From an uncultured Alphaproteobacteria bacterium (GTDB taxonomy: Bacteria; Pseudomonadota; Alphaproteobacteria; Micropepsales; Micropepsaceae), in NCBI GenBank assembly GCA_903857685.1, contig CAIOFO010000148.1:1-64000 (forward strand): a DNA stretch of 64,000 nt, read 5' to 3'. Made by a program: the position numbers and the translations under genes. Positions within the stretch are counted from its first letter, which is position 1, and the number at the start of each line of letters is the position of its first letter. Of the stretch, positions 9,534 through 18,564 are shown in pieces. The notes beneath the pieces were generated by a model. The model worked only from the letters and a program-made list of their open reading frames with translations. It did not search any database and was not told where the DNA came from.

Positions 9534-9551
9534 TATACGAGTTATCGTATA
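9534..9551. promoter_or_regulatory. palindromic putative operator of the BigR-like regulator
   Basis: TATACGA-GTTA-TCGTATA, perfect 7-bp inverted repeat 10 bp upstream of the regulator start, in the divergent intergenic region. Confidence 0.6.
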
Positions 9552-9627
9552 CATAGTCAACTATGATGCGGGTAGTGATGACGAAGAAAAACCGTTTCAT
9601 TGAGGTCGATTAGAGGAGCTTTACAAC

Positions 9628-9831
9628 ATGAGTGTAGATCAAGCCGTCCTTGTCTTTGCTGGGCTTGTTATCTTGGCGGGCACAGTCTTGACGCAACTTT
9701 ACAGTTCGTGGTGGCTCCTGCTGCCAGCGTTTGTCGGCCTAAATTTGATCCAGTCTGTTTTTACCGGTTTTTGCCCGGCGGCAATCGTCTTCCGCCGTCT
9801 GGGATTAGCGCCTGGTGAGATATTCCGCTAA
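9628..9831 (+). CDS. YgaP-type/DUF2892 transmembrane protein
   Basis: Two TM helices and ..FVGLNLIQSVFTGFCPAAIVFRRLGL signature; SD-like AGGAG upstream. Confidence 0.85.
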   Translation: MSVDQAVLVFAGLVILAGTVLTQLYSSWWLLLPAFVGLNLIQSVFTGFCPAAIVFRRLGLAPGEIFR

Positions 9832-9981
9832 CTGATTCAATAACCACGCACCATGTTGCCTAGTGTCATGCGGCGCGATCTATTGTACCGCTGGCAATAA
9901 GCAACACGGTTGGCGTCCCACCCCGAAGCGTGGTGAGGGCTTCCCTAGGCTAATCGGCCTATGAGCCGTCGGCCGCTCCCC

Positions 9982-11421
9982 TCAGAGCGCGATCTGGGTA
10001 CGGAATGCAACGGTGTCGAAATTCTGGTTCAGGCTGCCGAACGGCGCCGCCGCATTGATGTGGTTGACTTGGGTATTCTGGAACTGAAGAGTGAATTTCA
10101 ATGCCGTGTTGGGATACCAGTTTACCCCCAGCGTACCGATGCGCTGCTCACCGCCGCGGATGCCGCCCGCCGGAGTGACCGCGCCCGTCAGGCCAACATT
10201 GTCGTTGAGATTGAGGTCGCTATAGCGGGCCGCCAGTTCTAAGGCCCCCCAGCCGCCGCCGGGTAGCGAGAAATTGACCCGTGGCTTGGGATTGGTGAAG
10301 GAGCCCGTGGCGGTGGACCAGCTGCGCGCCTCGCCGGTCAGAACCCAGCTGCCTTCGGCATACCAACCGTTGAAGCCTTGGCCGCGCAAGGTAGTAATGC
10401 CGCGCTGGTCAATGCCGTATTTGAAATAACCGCCCTGGGCCAAGAAATTGTCATAGGTGGCTGCGCCTTCCAGGTTCCAGTCCCAGGCATCCGTGACATT
10501 GGCATCGGACACCGAAACGAATTTAGTGCTGTTGTCATCCACGATCAGTTCGGGTGGATTGGAAATGCTAAAAGGGCGCGGCGAGTTCAGCGCTGAGGTG
10601 GTATCACCGGGGCGGAAGACATCGGTGCTGGCCAGGCTGGCGACTAAGCGCCAGTCATTGTCGCTATAGACTACGGCCGCGACACGGGCCACCAGCGCCT
10701 GCTGCTCGTCGAACAGCAACGTAGTTTCCTGCACCTTGTCCCCAGTTAAGGCCAGAGAACCAAACAATCTGTCGCCCAGATAAAGAAGCTCGAAGGAATC
10801 GCGGCCATCACCACCCGCCATATTGCGGGTAGCGTCGCCGGGTGCGGAACGCTCCATCAGTAATTGATCGGTGGCGGCATAGGAATCGTCCAGGCCAGTG
10901 GACGGCGGATGGGCGCCGATGCGCACCGTGAAGGGCGCCAACCCGTCATATTCAACATAAGCCTGCTGGATATGGCCGGGGCTTTCCGTGCCGGTCGAGC
11001 CGCCAGAGCCGTAATCAATGTTGAAATAATAGGACCAGTCGCCGAACAGCTTGCCCTGCAGGCCAATCTGGGCGCGGCGGAAATTGGCGCCGCTGGATAA
11101 GTCCGGACCCAGCGCCAAGGCACGGGCCTTGTTGCTCTGCATGTAATCCGCAACGTCAAACTGGCCAGTCAGGCGCAGCTGGGCGCTGAAGCGACCATCG
11201 GCCGAGGTCAGAGACAGGCGGCCATTGCTGACGCTGGCTTGCGTCTGTTCCTGGGTATCTAAGCGACGGCGATCATCCTGGGCATTGATCTGCCTCTGCT
11301 GGGCATCAATCATTTTCTGCATCTCGTCGAGGCGCTTTGTAAGGGCTGCTTCATCGGCAAGGGCAGGTAGGACTGTCAGTACAATCGCTGCCCCAGTGAG
11401 CAGAGCAAAACGCAGTTTCAT
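9982..11421 (-). CDS. OprO/OprP-type phosphate-selective-like porin
   Basis: Signal peptide, coiled coil LTKRLDEMQKMIDAQQRQINAQDD, then beta-barrel with LRLTGQFDVADYMQ...RRAQIGLQGKLFGDWSYYFNIDYG. Confidence 0.8.
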   Translation of the reverse strand: MKLRFALLTGAAIVLTVLPALADEAALTKRLDEMQKMIDAQQRQINAQDDRRRLDTQEQTQASVSNGRLSLTSADGRFSAQLRLTGQFDVADYMQSNKARALALGPDLSSGANFRRAQIGLQGKLFGDWSYYFNIDYGSGGSTGTESPGHIQQAYVEYDGLAPFTVRIGAHPPSTGLDDSYAATDQLLMERSAPGDATRNMAGGDGRDSFELLYLGDRLFGSLALTGDKVQETTLLFDEQQALVARVAAVVYSDNDWRLVASLASTDVFRPGDTTSALNSPRPFSISNPPELIVDDNSTKFVSVSDANVTDAWDWNLEGAATYDNFLAQGGYFKYGIDQRGITTLRGQGFNGWYAEGSWVLTGEARSWSTATGSFTNPKPRVNFSLPGGGWGALELAARYSDLNLNDNVGLTGAVTPAGGIRGGEQRIGTLGVNWYPNTALKFTLQFQNTQVNHINAAAPFGSLNQNFDTVAFRTQIAL

Positions 11422-11496
11422 GAGAGTTCCCCATTTTTTACGGCCATAGTTGCAATGAGATTGGCGGGCCAATGCAGTTGCGACATTTAGTGCCGC

Positions 11497-12273
11497 TTAC
11501 TTTGTTAGGACCGAAAATCCATCTTTCCGGAACACCGCGCTTGCCGTGGGCGAAGCCAGATAGGCGAGAAAGCCCTTGGCATCCGATTTGGCGTCCTTGG
11601 TCAGCGCGGCGGGATAGAGGATTGGTTGGTGGCTGTTTTCCGGAAATACGCCTACGACCTTTACGCGTGGCTCGGCCTTGGCGTCGGTTTCGTAGACGAT
11701 GCCCAGCGGCGCCTCGCCCCGGGCCACATATTCCAGTGCCACGCGAACATTCTCGGCATTGACCAGCCTGTCCACCACGCCGTTCCATGCCCCCAGCGAG
11801 ATCAACGAGGTGCGGCCGTATTTTCCCGCCGGCACGGAATCCGGATCGGCGATGGCCAGCCGCCCGCCTTTCAGCGCCCCGGCCAGGTCGAAGTGCGGCG
11901 CGATGGTGATGCTTGTGGCTGAGTCGCTGGCCGCGACCAGTACCAGCCGGTTGCCGAGCAAATTTGTGCGGCTGTCATGGGCGATCAAGCCCTTATTGTC
12001 GAGGTAATCCATCCAGTCCAGGTCAGCCGAAATGAAAATGTCGGCACCGCTGGAGTTTTCGATTTGCCGCGCCAGAACCGAGGAAGCCGCCAGCGATAGC
12101 GTTACTGTTTTGCCGCTTTCTTTCTGGTAGTCGGCGGCGATTTCCTTCAAAGCGTCGGTCAGGGATGAAGCGCCGAATACGGTGATATCAGCGGCATAAG
12201 CACCCGCTGAGGCGTACAAAAGGACAAGTGCGGCCAATACTGCCTGTTTCAATTGCTTCAAAGGACACCCCAT
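11497..12273 (-). CDS. modA: molybdate ABC transporter substrate-binding protein
   Basis: ADITVFGASSLTDALKEIAADYQKESGKTVTLSLAASSVLARQIENSSGADIFISADLDWMDYL... classic ModA. Confidence 0.93.
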   Translation of the reverse strand: MGCPLKQLKQAVLAALVLLYASAGAYAADITVFGASSLTDALKEIAADYQKESGKTVTLSLAASSVLARQIENSSGADIFISADLDWMDYLDNKGLIAHDSRTNLLGNRLVLVAASDSATSITIAPHFDLAGALKGGRLAIADPDSVPAGKYGRTSLISLGAWNGVVDRLVNAENVRVALEYVARGEAPLGIVYETDAKAEPRVKVVGVFPENSHQPILYPAALTKDAKSDAKGFLAYLASPTASAVFRKDGFSVLTK

Positions 12274-12298
12274 TTGGTCTTGATATATTCATGATACT

Positions 12299-12326
12299 AT
12301 CGTTATATACGGGCGAATACCACGAA
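12299..12326. promoter_or_regulatory. Mo-box-like (ModE/MopAB) site upstream of modA
   Basis: ATCGTTATATA-CGGGCG-AATACCACGAA; left half fits ATCGNTATATA exactly, right half matches TATATAACGAT at 7 of 11 positions. Confidence 0.5.
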
Positions 12327-12426
12327 ACCTGTCACAAATAAAGGGCAGAAAGAAACAGTAACTTTGGCAGCCGGCCATTACAAAATGGCGCGGCAATATC
12401 TTCATTGTTCAAAATGCTAGGGAGAT

Positions 12427-12639
12427 TTGTCGGTGAGGCTCAGCGCGCGCAATCAATTAAAGGGGCACATTGTCGGCCTTCAGAAGGGGCAAACAACGGC
12501 CCATGTGCGGATAGATATTGGTGGAGGCGTGCTCGTTACTTCCTCGATTACAAATGAGGCAGTGGACGACTTGGCGCTAAAGGTTGGTGATGGTGTCTTC
12601 GCAATTATCAAATCTTCAGACGTAATTGTTGGAAAATGA
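12427..12639 (+). CDS. molbindin (Mop/TOBE-domain molybdate-binding protein)
   Basis: LSARNQLKGHIVGLQKGQTTAHVRIDIGGGVLVTSSITNEAVDDLALKVGDGVFAIIKSSDVIVGK; TTG start. Confidence 0.9.
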   Translation: MSVRLSARNQLKGHIVGLQKGQTTAHVRIDIGGGVLVTSSITNEAVDDLALKVGDGVFAIIKSSDVIVGK

Positions 12640-13145
12640 CGATGGGTTGGCAATCTATGCACGGCATCATGAGGGTTATGAAAAGGCTTGCGGTGGGATA
12701 TCTAGCCGTCCTTTGGTTTGCTTCTGGCGCTGCTGCCGAGCCCTCTATTTCTGTCACCGGCATGGTCGCTAACCCGTTGCATTTGTCGCTTGCTGATCTT
12801 CGCGGACTTCCATCTGCGCATGTTGCCGTTTCCCAGCTATCGGGTCGTGGCCCTGTCAATCTGGAATGCACTGGGGTTACCATCTCATCGCTCCTCAAAA
12901 AGGCAGTGCTTTCCTTCGGACCTAAAAATAATGCGAATCTGGCGCACACGCTTTTGATCACAGCCGACGATGGCTATGCAGTCGCGTTATCCATTGGGGA
13001 AATTGATCCTGAATACGGGCATGTTGAGCCCATCGTAGCCACAGACTGTTTGGGTAAGCCGCTGGATGCTCCACGGCTTGTTGTACCGGGAGACATTCAC
13101 GCGGGCCGGGCGGTCAACGGTATCGTGACCATAGAAGTGAAATAA
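12636..13145 (+). CDS. small secreted SUOX/molybdopterin-binding-like domain protein
   Basis: Signal peptide, then ISVTGMVANPLHLSLADLRGLPSAHVAVSQLSGRGPVNLECTGVTISSLLKKA...; ATGA overlap with molbindin gene. Confidence 0.7.
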   Translation: MTMGWQSMHGIMRVMKRLAVGYLAVLWFASGAAAEPSISVTGMVANPLHLSLADLRGLPSAHVAVSQLSGRGPVNLECTGVTISSLLKKAVLSFGPKNNANLAHTLLITADDGYAVALSIGEIDPEYGHVEPIVATDCLGKPLDAPRLVVPGDIHAGRAVNGIVTIEVK

Positions 13146-13325
13146 GCGAAAGCTACCTACTTACCCTCGAATGACCGCTATTGGCGGCGGACATTCGGCT
13201 GACGTGTGTCGGTCTGAAGCTTCCTTTCAATGTGGCACTTTTTTCCGCCACATAAAAATTCCACCGCAAAATCCCTGTGGTTGCCGCGCACAGCCTGTCC
13301 TTAGAGCGCATAAGAGGCAAAGCGT

Positions 13326-13355
13326 GAATGTCCGCTTTGTCAATAGCGGACATTC
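13326..13355. repeat. inverted repeat of the AATGTCCGCT intergenic repeat family
   Basis: GAATGTCCGCT-ttgtcaat-AGCGGACATTC, 11-bp perfect arms. Confidence 0.75.
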
Positions 13356-13400
13356 AGCAATGTCTGCTTTGCGCCAATAACCGCCAGGAGCACCATAAGA

Positions 13401-14573
13401 TCAAATCGCTGATTTTTGCTCATGCGCTGGCGGTGGCAGACTGGTGTTGCTTGGAATTGCTGGCTTCGGCAATTGCGCGAGGTTTGAAGAAAATTCAATT
13501 GGGTCCGAGCGCTTGTCGAATAAGGGGTTTGCGACGACACGGTGCAGATCTTCTGGCCGAAGATGGGTATAGCGCTTGAGCATTTTCCAATCGCGGTGGC
13601 CGGTGACAAGGGAAACCTGTTGGATCGTCAATCCCGCTTCGAACAGCCTGCTCGCGGCTTCATGCCGAAGATCATGAAAGTGAAGATCTACAATTTTCAA
13701 TTCTTGACAGGCACGGCGAAACGCGGCGCCGACGGAACGCCCGTTATAGGGAAACACGCGATCATTGCGGCTTGATATGCTTGCTTGCTCTTCCAAAAGC
13801 GCCCAGGCGTCGTATCCTGTCAGATGCAACAGCGGAACCTTTTGATGATTTCCGGTCTTGACGCGCGGATCCTTACGGTCCCGGACTAGCGCAGTTCTGT
13901 TTGTGGCATCGATATCCTGCCAAAGCAGATGACAGATTTCGTCCTGGCGCATTGCCGTGGCGACGGCAAAGCGCGCTATGCGGGCGACCGGAATAGATTG
14001 CCGCGAACTCCTCTCCAGATGATTGAATATCCGGTCGAGCTCGTCTTGGGTCGGCCGGCGATCCCGAGCCTGTGATTTGGCAATCAGGCCCAAGCGCTTG
14101 AGCGCAATCCGGGCCAGATCGACCGGTTCGGCGGACACGGCAATGCCGTGAACCGCTGCGGCATGGGCGATGATGGTCTTCACATAGCCCAGATCCGCGC
14201 CAATCGTGACGGGGCCTGCGCCTTCGCGCGCGCGATCTCTGCCGAATGTGACAAGGCGTTCGCGGGTCAAGTCGGCAATCCGGACCATGCCGAGTCTCTT
14301 CTTGAGGGAGTCCAGGCTGAAGACCTTGGACCTTTGGTGGCACTTGCCAACCTCTTTCATATCGGAGAAATGCAGGTCGACGAGGTGTCCGAAGGTCGTC
14401 GGATCGCTGACCGAGGAGGTTCGAGGGGCTTCCCCGCGATCGATCCGGCGCTCATTCTCGAGGGCCCATTCCTCGGCGTCCTTGTGGCGCCGGAAGGTCT
14501 CGCTTATGTAGCGGCCCTTACGGCGGATCTGGACGCGCCAATTTCCGGAGGAGAGCCTGAAAACGGTGGCCAA
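13401..14573 (-). CDS. tyrosine recombinase / phage-type integrase
   Basis: Catalytic motifs ATAMRQDEICHLLWQDI, LHFHDLRHEAASRLFEAG, VTGHRDWKMLKRYTHL. Confidence 0.93.
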   Translation of the reverse strand: MATVFRLSSGNWRVQIRRKGRYISETFRRHKDAEEWALENERRIDRGEAPRTSSVSDPTTFGHLVDLHFSDMKEVGKCHQRSKVFSLDSLKKRLGMVRIADLTRERLVTFGRDRAREGAGPVTIGADLGYVKTIIAHAAAVHGIAVSAEPVDLARIALKRLGLIAKSQARDRRPTQDELDRIFNHLERSSRQSIPVARIARFAVATAMRQDEICHLLWQDIDATNRTALVRDRKDPRVKTGNHQKVPLLHLTGYDAWALLEEQASISSRNDRVFPYNGRSVGAAFRRACQELKIVDLHFHDLRHEAASRLFEAGLTIQQVSLVTGHRDWKMLKRYTHLRPEDLHRVVANPLFDKRSDPIEFSSNLAQLPKPAIPSNTSLPPPAHEQKSAI

Positions 14574-14630
14574 GATGTGCTTTCCTTGTGCAGTAAGCAG
14601 TCAAAACAGAACGTATTTGGGCGTTTTTGA

Positions 14631-15668
14631 GTGCACACGGGCGTGCACATGTTCCTATTTAATTCCTTGAATATACTGGATAAACCGTTGATCTTCAAAG
14701 GCAAAAAATTCTGTGTCGCCCCGATGATGGACTGGACGGACCGGCATTGCCGTGTGCTGCACCGGCTGCTCTCCGCCCGCGCCCTGCTCTACACCGAAAT
14801 GGTGACCGCGGAAGCCATCCTGCATGGCGACAAGGCGCGGCTGCTGGGCTTTGACGCCCGCGAGCATCCCGTGGCGCTGCAACTGGGCGGCTCGGACCCG
14901 GCCAAACTGGCCGAGGTGGCGCGCATCGCCGAAGGCTTCGGCTATGACGAAGTGAATCTCAATGTCGGCTGCCCCTCCGACCGGGTGCAGTCGGGCCGCT
15001 TCGGCGCCTGTCTCATGCTGGAGCCCGCTTTGGTCGCCGCCAGTGTCGGGGCGATGCGCAAGGCGGTGGCGATCCCGGTGACGGTGAAGTGCCGCATCGG
15101 GGTGGACGAGCAGGACCCCGAAGTGGCGCTGCGCGATTTGATCCGCGGCTGCGCCGCTGCCGGCGTCACCAGTTTCGCCGTGCATGCGCGCAAGGCCTGG
15201 CTGGAGGGCCTGTCGCCCAAGGAGAACCGCGATGTGCCGCCGCTGGATTATGACCTGGTGCACCGGGTGAAGCTGGAAAATCCGGGCCTGGAGATCGTCC
15301 TCAATGGCGGCATCACCACCCTGGAGGAAGCGCAGGCGCATCTTGCCCGCTTCGACGGCGTCATGCTGGGCCGCGCCGCCTACCAGAATGCGGCGATGCT
15401 GGCCGAGGTGGATGCGCGCTTTTTCGGCGGCGAAGCCCGCGATCTGGACACGGCAGTGGCGGGTTATTGCGATTATGTCGAAGGCAAGCTGGCCGAGGGC
15501 GTGCGCCTCAACAGCATGACCAAGCACATGCTGGGACTGTTCAACGGCCGGCCCGGGGCGCGGGCCTTCCGCCGCCACCTCAGCGAGAACGCCACCCGCG
15601 ACGATGCCGGGATCGCGGTGCTGCGCGACGCCCTGGCGATGGTGCAGCGGCAGAGCGAAGCGGCCTAG
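14631..15668 (+). CDS. dusA: tRNA-dihydrouridine(20/20a) synthase DusA
   Basis: VAPMMDWTDRHCRVLHRLLS...EVNLNVGCPSDRVQSGRFGACLM...ARKAWLEGLSPKENRDVPPLDY; exact start uncertain because the 5' end looks recombined. Confidence 0.93.
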   Translation: MHTGVHMFLFNSLNILDKPLIFKGKKFCVAPMMDWTDRHCRVLHRLLSARALLYTEMVTAEAILHGDKARLLGFDAREHPVALQLGGSDPAKLAEVARIAEGFGYDEVNLNVGCPSDRVQSGRFGACLMLEPALVAASVGAMRKAVAIPVTVKCRIGVDEQDPEVALRDLIRGCAAAGVTSFAVHARKAWLEGLSPKENRDVPPLDYDLVHRVKLENPGLEIVLNGGITTLEEAQAHLARFDGVMLGRAAYQNAAMLAEVDARFFGGEARDLDTAVAGYCDYVEGKLAEGVRLNSMTKHMLGLFNGRPGARAFRRHLSENATRDDAGIAVLRDALAMVQRQSEAA

Positions 15669-17161
15669 ATCTTCTGATCGTATTCGCCGACTTCAGGATG
15701 TTTCGCCAGACGCGCGTCGATGTCGGCGAACATGGCGCGCATATTGGCCTCGGATGTCGGGCTTTCCACCACCACCACCAGCGACGGCTTGTTGGACGAG
15801 GCCCGCACCAGGCCCCAGCTGCCGTCCGCCAGCGTCACGCGCACGCCATTGACGGTAACGACCGAGGCGATGGCCTGGCCCAGCAGCTTTTCGCCCTTGG
15901 CGGCCAGCTCAGAATAGTCCTTCACCAGCGCCTCGACCACCCTGTACTTTTTGTCGTCGGGACATTCCGGCGCCATGGTGGGCGAACCCCAGGTCTTGGG
16001 CAGCCCGTCATACAGCGCCGACAATTTCGCCGGCCCCGCCCGGTCCAGCATTTCCAGCACCGCGATGCCGGCGACAATGCCGTCGTCATAGCCATGGCCG
16101 ATGGGCGGGTTGAAGAAGAAATGGCCGGACTTTTCAAAGCCCGCCAGCGCCTTCAGTTCGGCGGTGCGGCGCTTGATATAGGAATGGCCGGTCTTCCAGT
16201 AGTCGGTCTTGACGCCGCGCTGATTCAACACCGGATCGGTCAGGTAAAGCCCGGTGGATTTCACATCCACCACAAATTGCGCATTTTCATGCTTGGCAGA
16301 CAAATCGCGCGCCAGCAGCACCCCGATCTTGTCGGCGAAGATTTCGCGGCCCGTGTCATCCACCACGCCGCAGCGGTCGCCGTCGCCGTCAAAGCCCAGG
16401 CAGAGGTCGGCGCCCGACGCCTTCACCGCATCGCCCATGGCGTGCAGCATATGCATGTCTTCCGGATTGGGATTGTATTTGGGGAAGGTGAAATCCAGCT
16501 CGGTGTCCATGCCGATGACCTCGGCGCCGATGCGGCGCAAGGCTTCCGGCGCGAAGGCTCCGGCCGTGCCGTTGCCGCAGGCGGCGATCACCTTGATGGG
16601 GCGCGACAGCTTGTGGCCCTTGGTCACCGCCGCAAGGTACGTCTCGCGCATCTCGGGCACGGCGATATAGGCGCCGCCGGGACGCGGCTTGCCGAGACCC
16701 TCCAGCACGATCTTCTTGATGGCGTTGATCTCGTCCGGCCCGAAGGTCAGCGGCCGCTGCGCCCCCATCTTCACGCCGGTCCAGCCATTTTCATTGTGGC
16801 TGGCGGTGACCATCGCCACCGCCGGGCAGTCCAGCGCGAATTGCGCGTAATAGGCCACCGGCGACAGCGCCAGCCCGATGTCATGCACTTCGCAGCCGGC
16901 CTGAAGCAGTCCCAGCGTCAGGGCCTGCTTCACCGACAGGGAATAGGAGCGGTAGTCATGGCCGGTGACGACCTTGGGCTTGACGCCGATATCGTGCAGA
17001 TAGGTGCCCAGCCCCAGCCCCAGCGCCTGGATGCCGAGCAGATTGATCTCCTTGCCCAGGAGCCAGCGCGCGTCATATTCGCGAAAGCCGTTGGCGGTGA
17101 CCAAGGGCAAGTTCTCGTAATCCGCCGTATTGGGGACAAGGTCGGCGCGCGGCTTGATCAT
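15665..17161 (-). CDS. phosphomannomutase/phosphoglucomutase
   Basis: 498 aa; TASHNENGWTGVKMG active-site Ser loop, DGDGDRCGVVDD metal loop. Confidence 0.92.
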   Translation of the reverse strand: MIKPRADLVPNTADYENLPLVTANGFREYDARWLLGKEINLLGIQALGLGLGTYLHDIGVKPKVVTGHDYRSYSLSVKQALTLGLLQAGCEVHDIGLALSPVAYYAQFALDCPAVAMVTASHNENGWTGVKMGAQRPLTFGPDEINAIKKIVLEGLGKPRPGGAYIAVPEMRETYLAAVTKGHKLSRPIKVIAACGNGTAGAFAPEALRRIGAEVIGMDTELDFTFPKYNPNPEDMHMLHAMGDAVKASGADLCLGFDGDGDRCGVVDDTGREIFADKIGVLLARDLSAKHENAQFVVDVKSTGLYLTDPVLNQRGVKTDYWKTGHSYIKRRTAELKALAGFEKSGHFFFNPPIGHGYDDGIVAGIAVLEMLDRAGPAKLSALYDGLPKTWGSPTMAPECPDDKKYRVVEALVKDYSELAAKGEKLLGQAIASVVTVNGVRVTLADGSWGLVRASSNKPSLVVVVESPTSEANMRAMFADIDARLAKHPEVGEYDQKI

Positions 17162-17229
17162 GAAATTCCAGGTTAAAAAATCGCCGGTGGGTTCTAGCGA
17201 ACCCGCGGCGCTTCCTCAACCTTTGGCCT

Positions 17230-17421
17230 TCAGCCTGGGTCGTGGGGCCCGAGGCTGCCGTCCCGCCGCTCAAAGCGCGGATTGGAAAGGTCATAGGTGT
17301 CGTAGCCGCAGAATTTGCAGGCCGGGATCAGCGCGCCCCTGGACAATGGCGTTACCTGATGGCAGCGCTCGCAGCGGAAATTGGCGCTTTCGCGGGCCGT
17401 CTCGCCGGCTTTTTCGGTCAT
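17230..17421 (-). CDS. small zinc-ribbon protein
   Basis: NFRCERCHQVTPLSRGALIPACKFCGYDTYDL: two CxxC pairs. Confidence 0.6.
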   Translation of the reverse strand: MTEKAGETARESANFRCERCHQVTPLSRGALIPACKFCGYDTYDLSNPRFERRDGSLGPHDPG

Positions 17422-17498
17422 TTGGGGCTTTCATTTGCGGATCAGGGGTGGCAACGCGGCTGTGGCCCATCGCGTTCCCGAACGGATATAATGAAACG

Positions 17499-18302
17499 AT
17501 GGACCGGAACATCATCACGGCACTCAACCTCGCCCCGTTCGAGAAGGGCTGGGTATGGCTGGTCGGCGCCGGTCCGGGCGATCCCGGCCTGATCACGGCG
17601 CTGGGCCTGATGGCAATCGCGCAAGCCGATTTCATTCTTTATGACGCGCTGGTCGATGAGCGCTTGCTGGGACTGGCCCGCAAGGGCGCCGGACTGATTT
17701 TCGCGGGCAAGCGCGCCGGCGTCACCAGCTGCAGGCAGAGCGACATTTCCAGCCTGCTGATCGACCTGGCCCGCAAAGGCAGCCGCGTGCTGCGGCTGAA
17801 AGGCGGCGATCCCTTTGTTTTCGGGCGCGGCGGCGAGGAAGCCGGCGTGCTGGCCAAGGCACGGGTGCCGTTTCGCATCGTGCCCGGCATCACCGCGGGA
17901 ATCGGCGGCCTGGCCTATGCCGGGATTCCCGTCACTCACCGCGACACCAACCACGCCGTCACCTTCATCACCGGCCATGGCGCGGATGGAAAATTGCCCA
18001 AGCTCAACTGGCAGGCGATCGGCAAGGGCTCCGAGACTCTGGTGTTCTACATGGCGCGCAAATTTGCCGGCGAAATCGCCGCCGCCCTGATCTCGGCGGG
18101 CCGCAAACCCGACGAGCCGGCCGCGGTGATCGCCAATGCGGCGCGCCAGGACCAGAGCGTGACCGTCACCACCCTGGGTGGCCTGGGCGAAGCGGCAGCC
18201 GCGCTTCCCGCCTTGTCCATACTCGTGGTCGGCGAAAATGTGCGCCTGCGCGAGCAACTGGACTGGCTGGGCAAGATGGCCGGCGCGCTCAATCCGGCTT
18301 GA
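17499..18302 (+). CDS. cobA: uroporphyrinogen-III C-methyltransferase
   Basis: [18 protein letters not shown]...[18 protein letters not shown]...[24 protein letters not shown] at 17499. Confidence 0.92.
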   Translation: MDRNIITALNLAPFEKGWVWLVGAGPGDPGLITALGLMAIAQADFILYDALVDERLLGLARKGAGLIFAGKRAGVTSCRQSDISSLLIDLARKGSRVLRLKGGDPFVFGRGGEEAGVLAKARVPFRIVPGITAGIGGLAYAGIPVTHRDTNHAVTFITGHGADGKLPKLNWQAIGKGSETLVFYMARKFAGEIAAALISAGRKPDEPAAVIANAARQDQSVTVTTLGGLGEAAAALPALSILVVGENVRLREQLDWLGKMAGALNPA

Positions 18303-18459
18303 GTTTTTTCATCCGCGCCGGAAGTTCCGCCATCACAAGGCGGCGCTCGGCATCGCTGAAATTGGCCCAATCCGCGATCTCGTCCAGGGTGCGGCCGCAG
18401 CCGGCGCAGAGCCCCGAGGCGGGGTCCAGGGTGCAAGTTTTTATGCAGGGCGTTTCCAT
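18289..18459 (-). CDS. DUF1289 domain protein (56 aa, below ORF-track length cutoff)
   Basis: [56 protein letters not shown]; CxxxC...CxGCgRt.dEi.W signature; overlaps cobA 3' end. Confidence 0.85.
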   Translation of the reverse strand: METPCIKTCTLDPASGLCAGCGRTLDEIADWANFSDAERRLVMAELPARMKKLKPD

Positions 18460-18564
18460 TCGGGCCGATTATCCGCCAATTCGTTCCAAGCCGCACCAGG
18501 GTCTTAACCGGGACTTAACAGCGCTGACTTAGGCTTTCCCGGCAGTTTCGCGGAATTCTTCGTC

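Noticed and set aside
14631-14700. GTGCAC-N6-GTGCAC at the dusA start as the att core
   Set aside because: No second copy found in the window, so att core assignment cannot be supported; kept only as an observation.
15467-17176. 569-aa plus-strand ORF
   Set aside because: Antisense to phosphomannomutase and overlapping dusA; low-complexity shadow composition.
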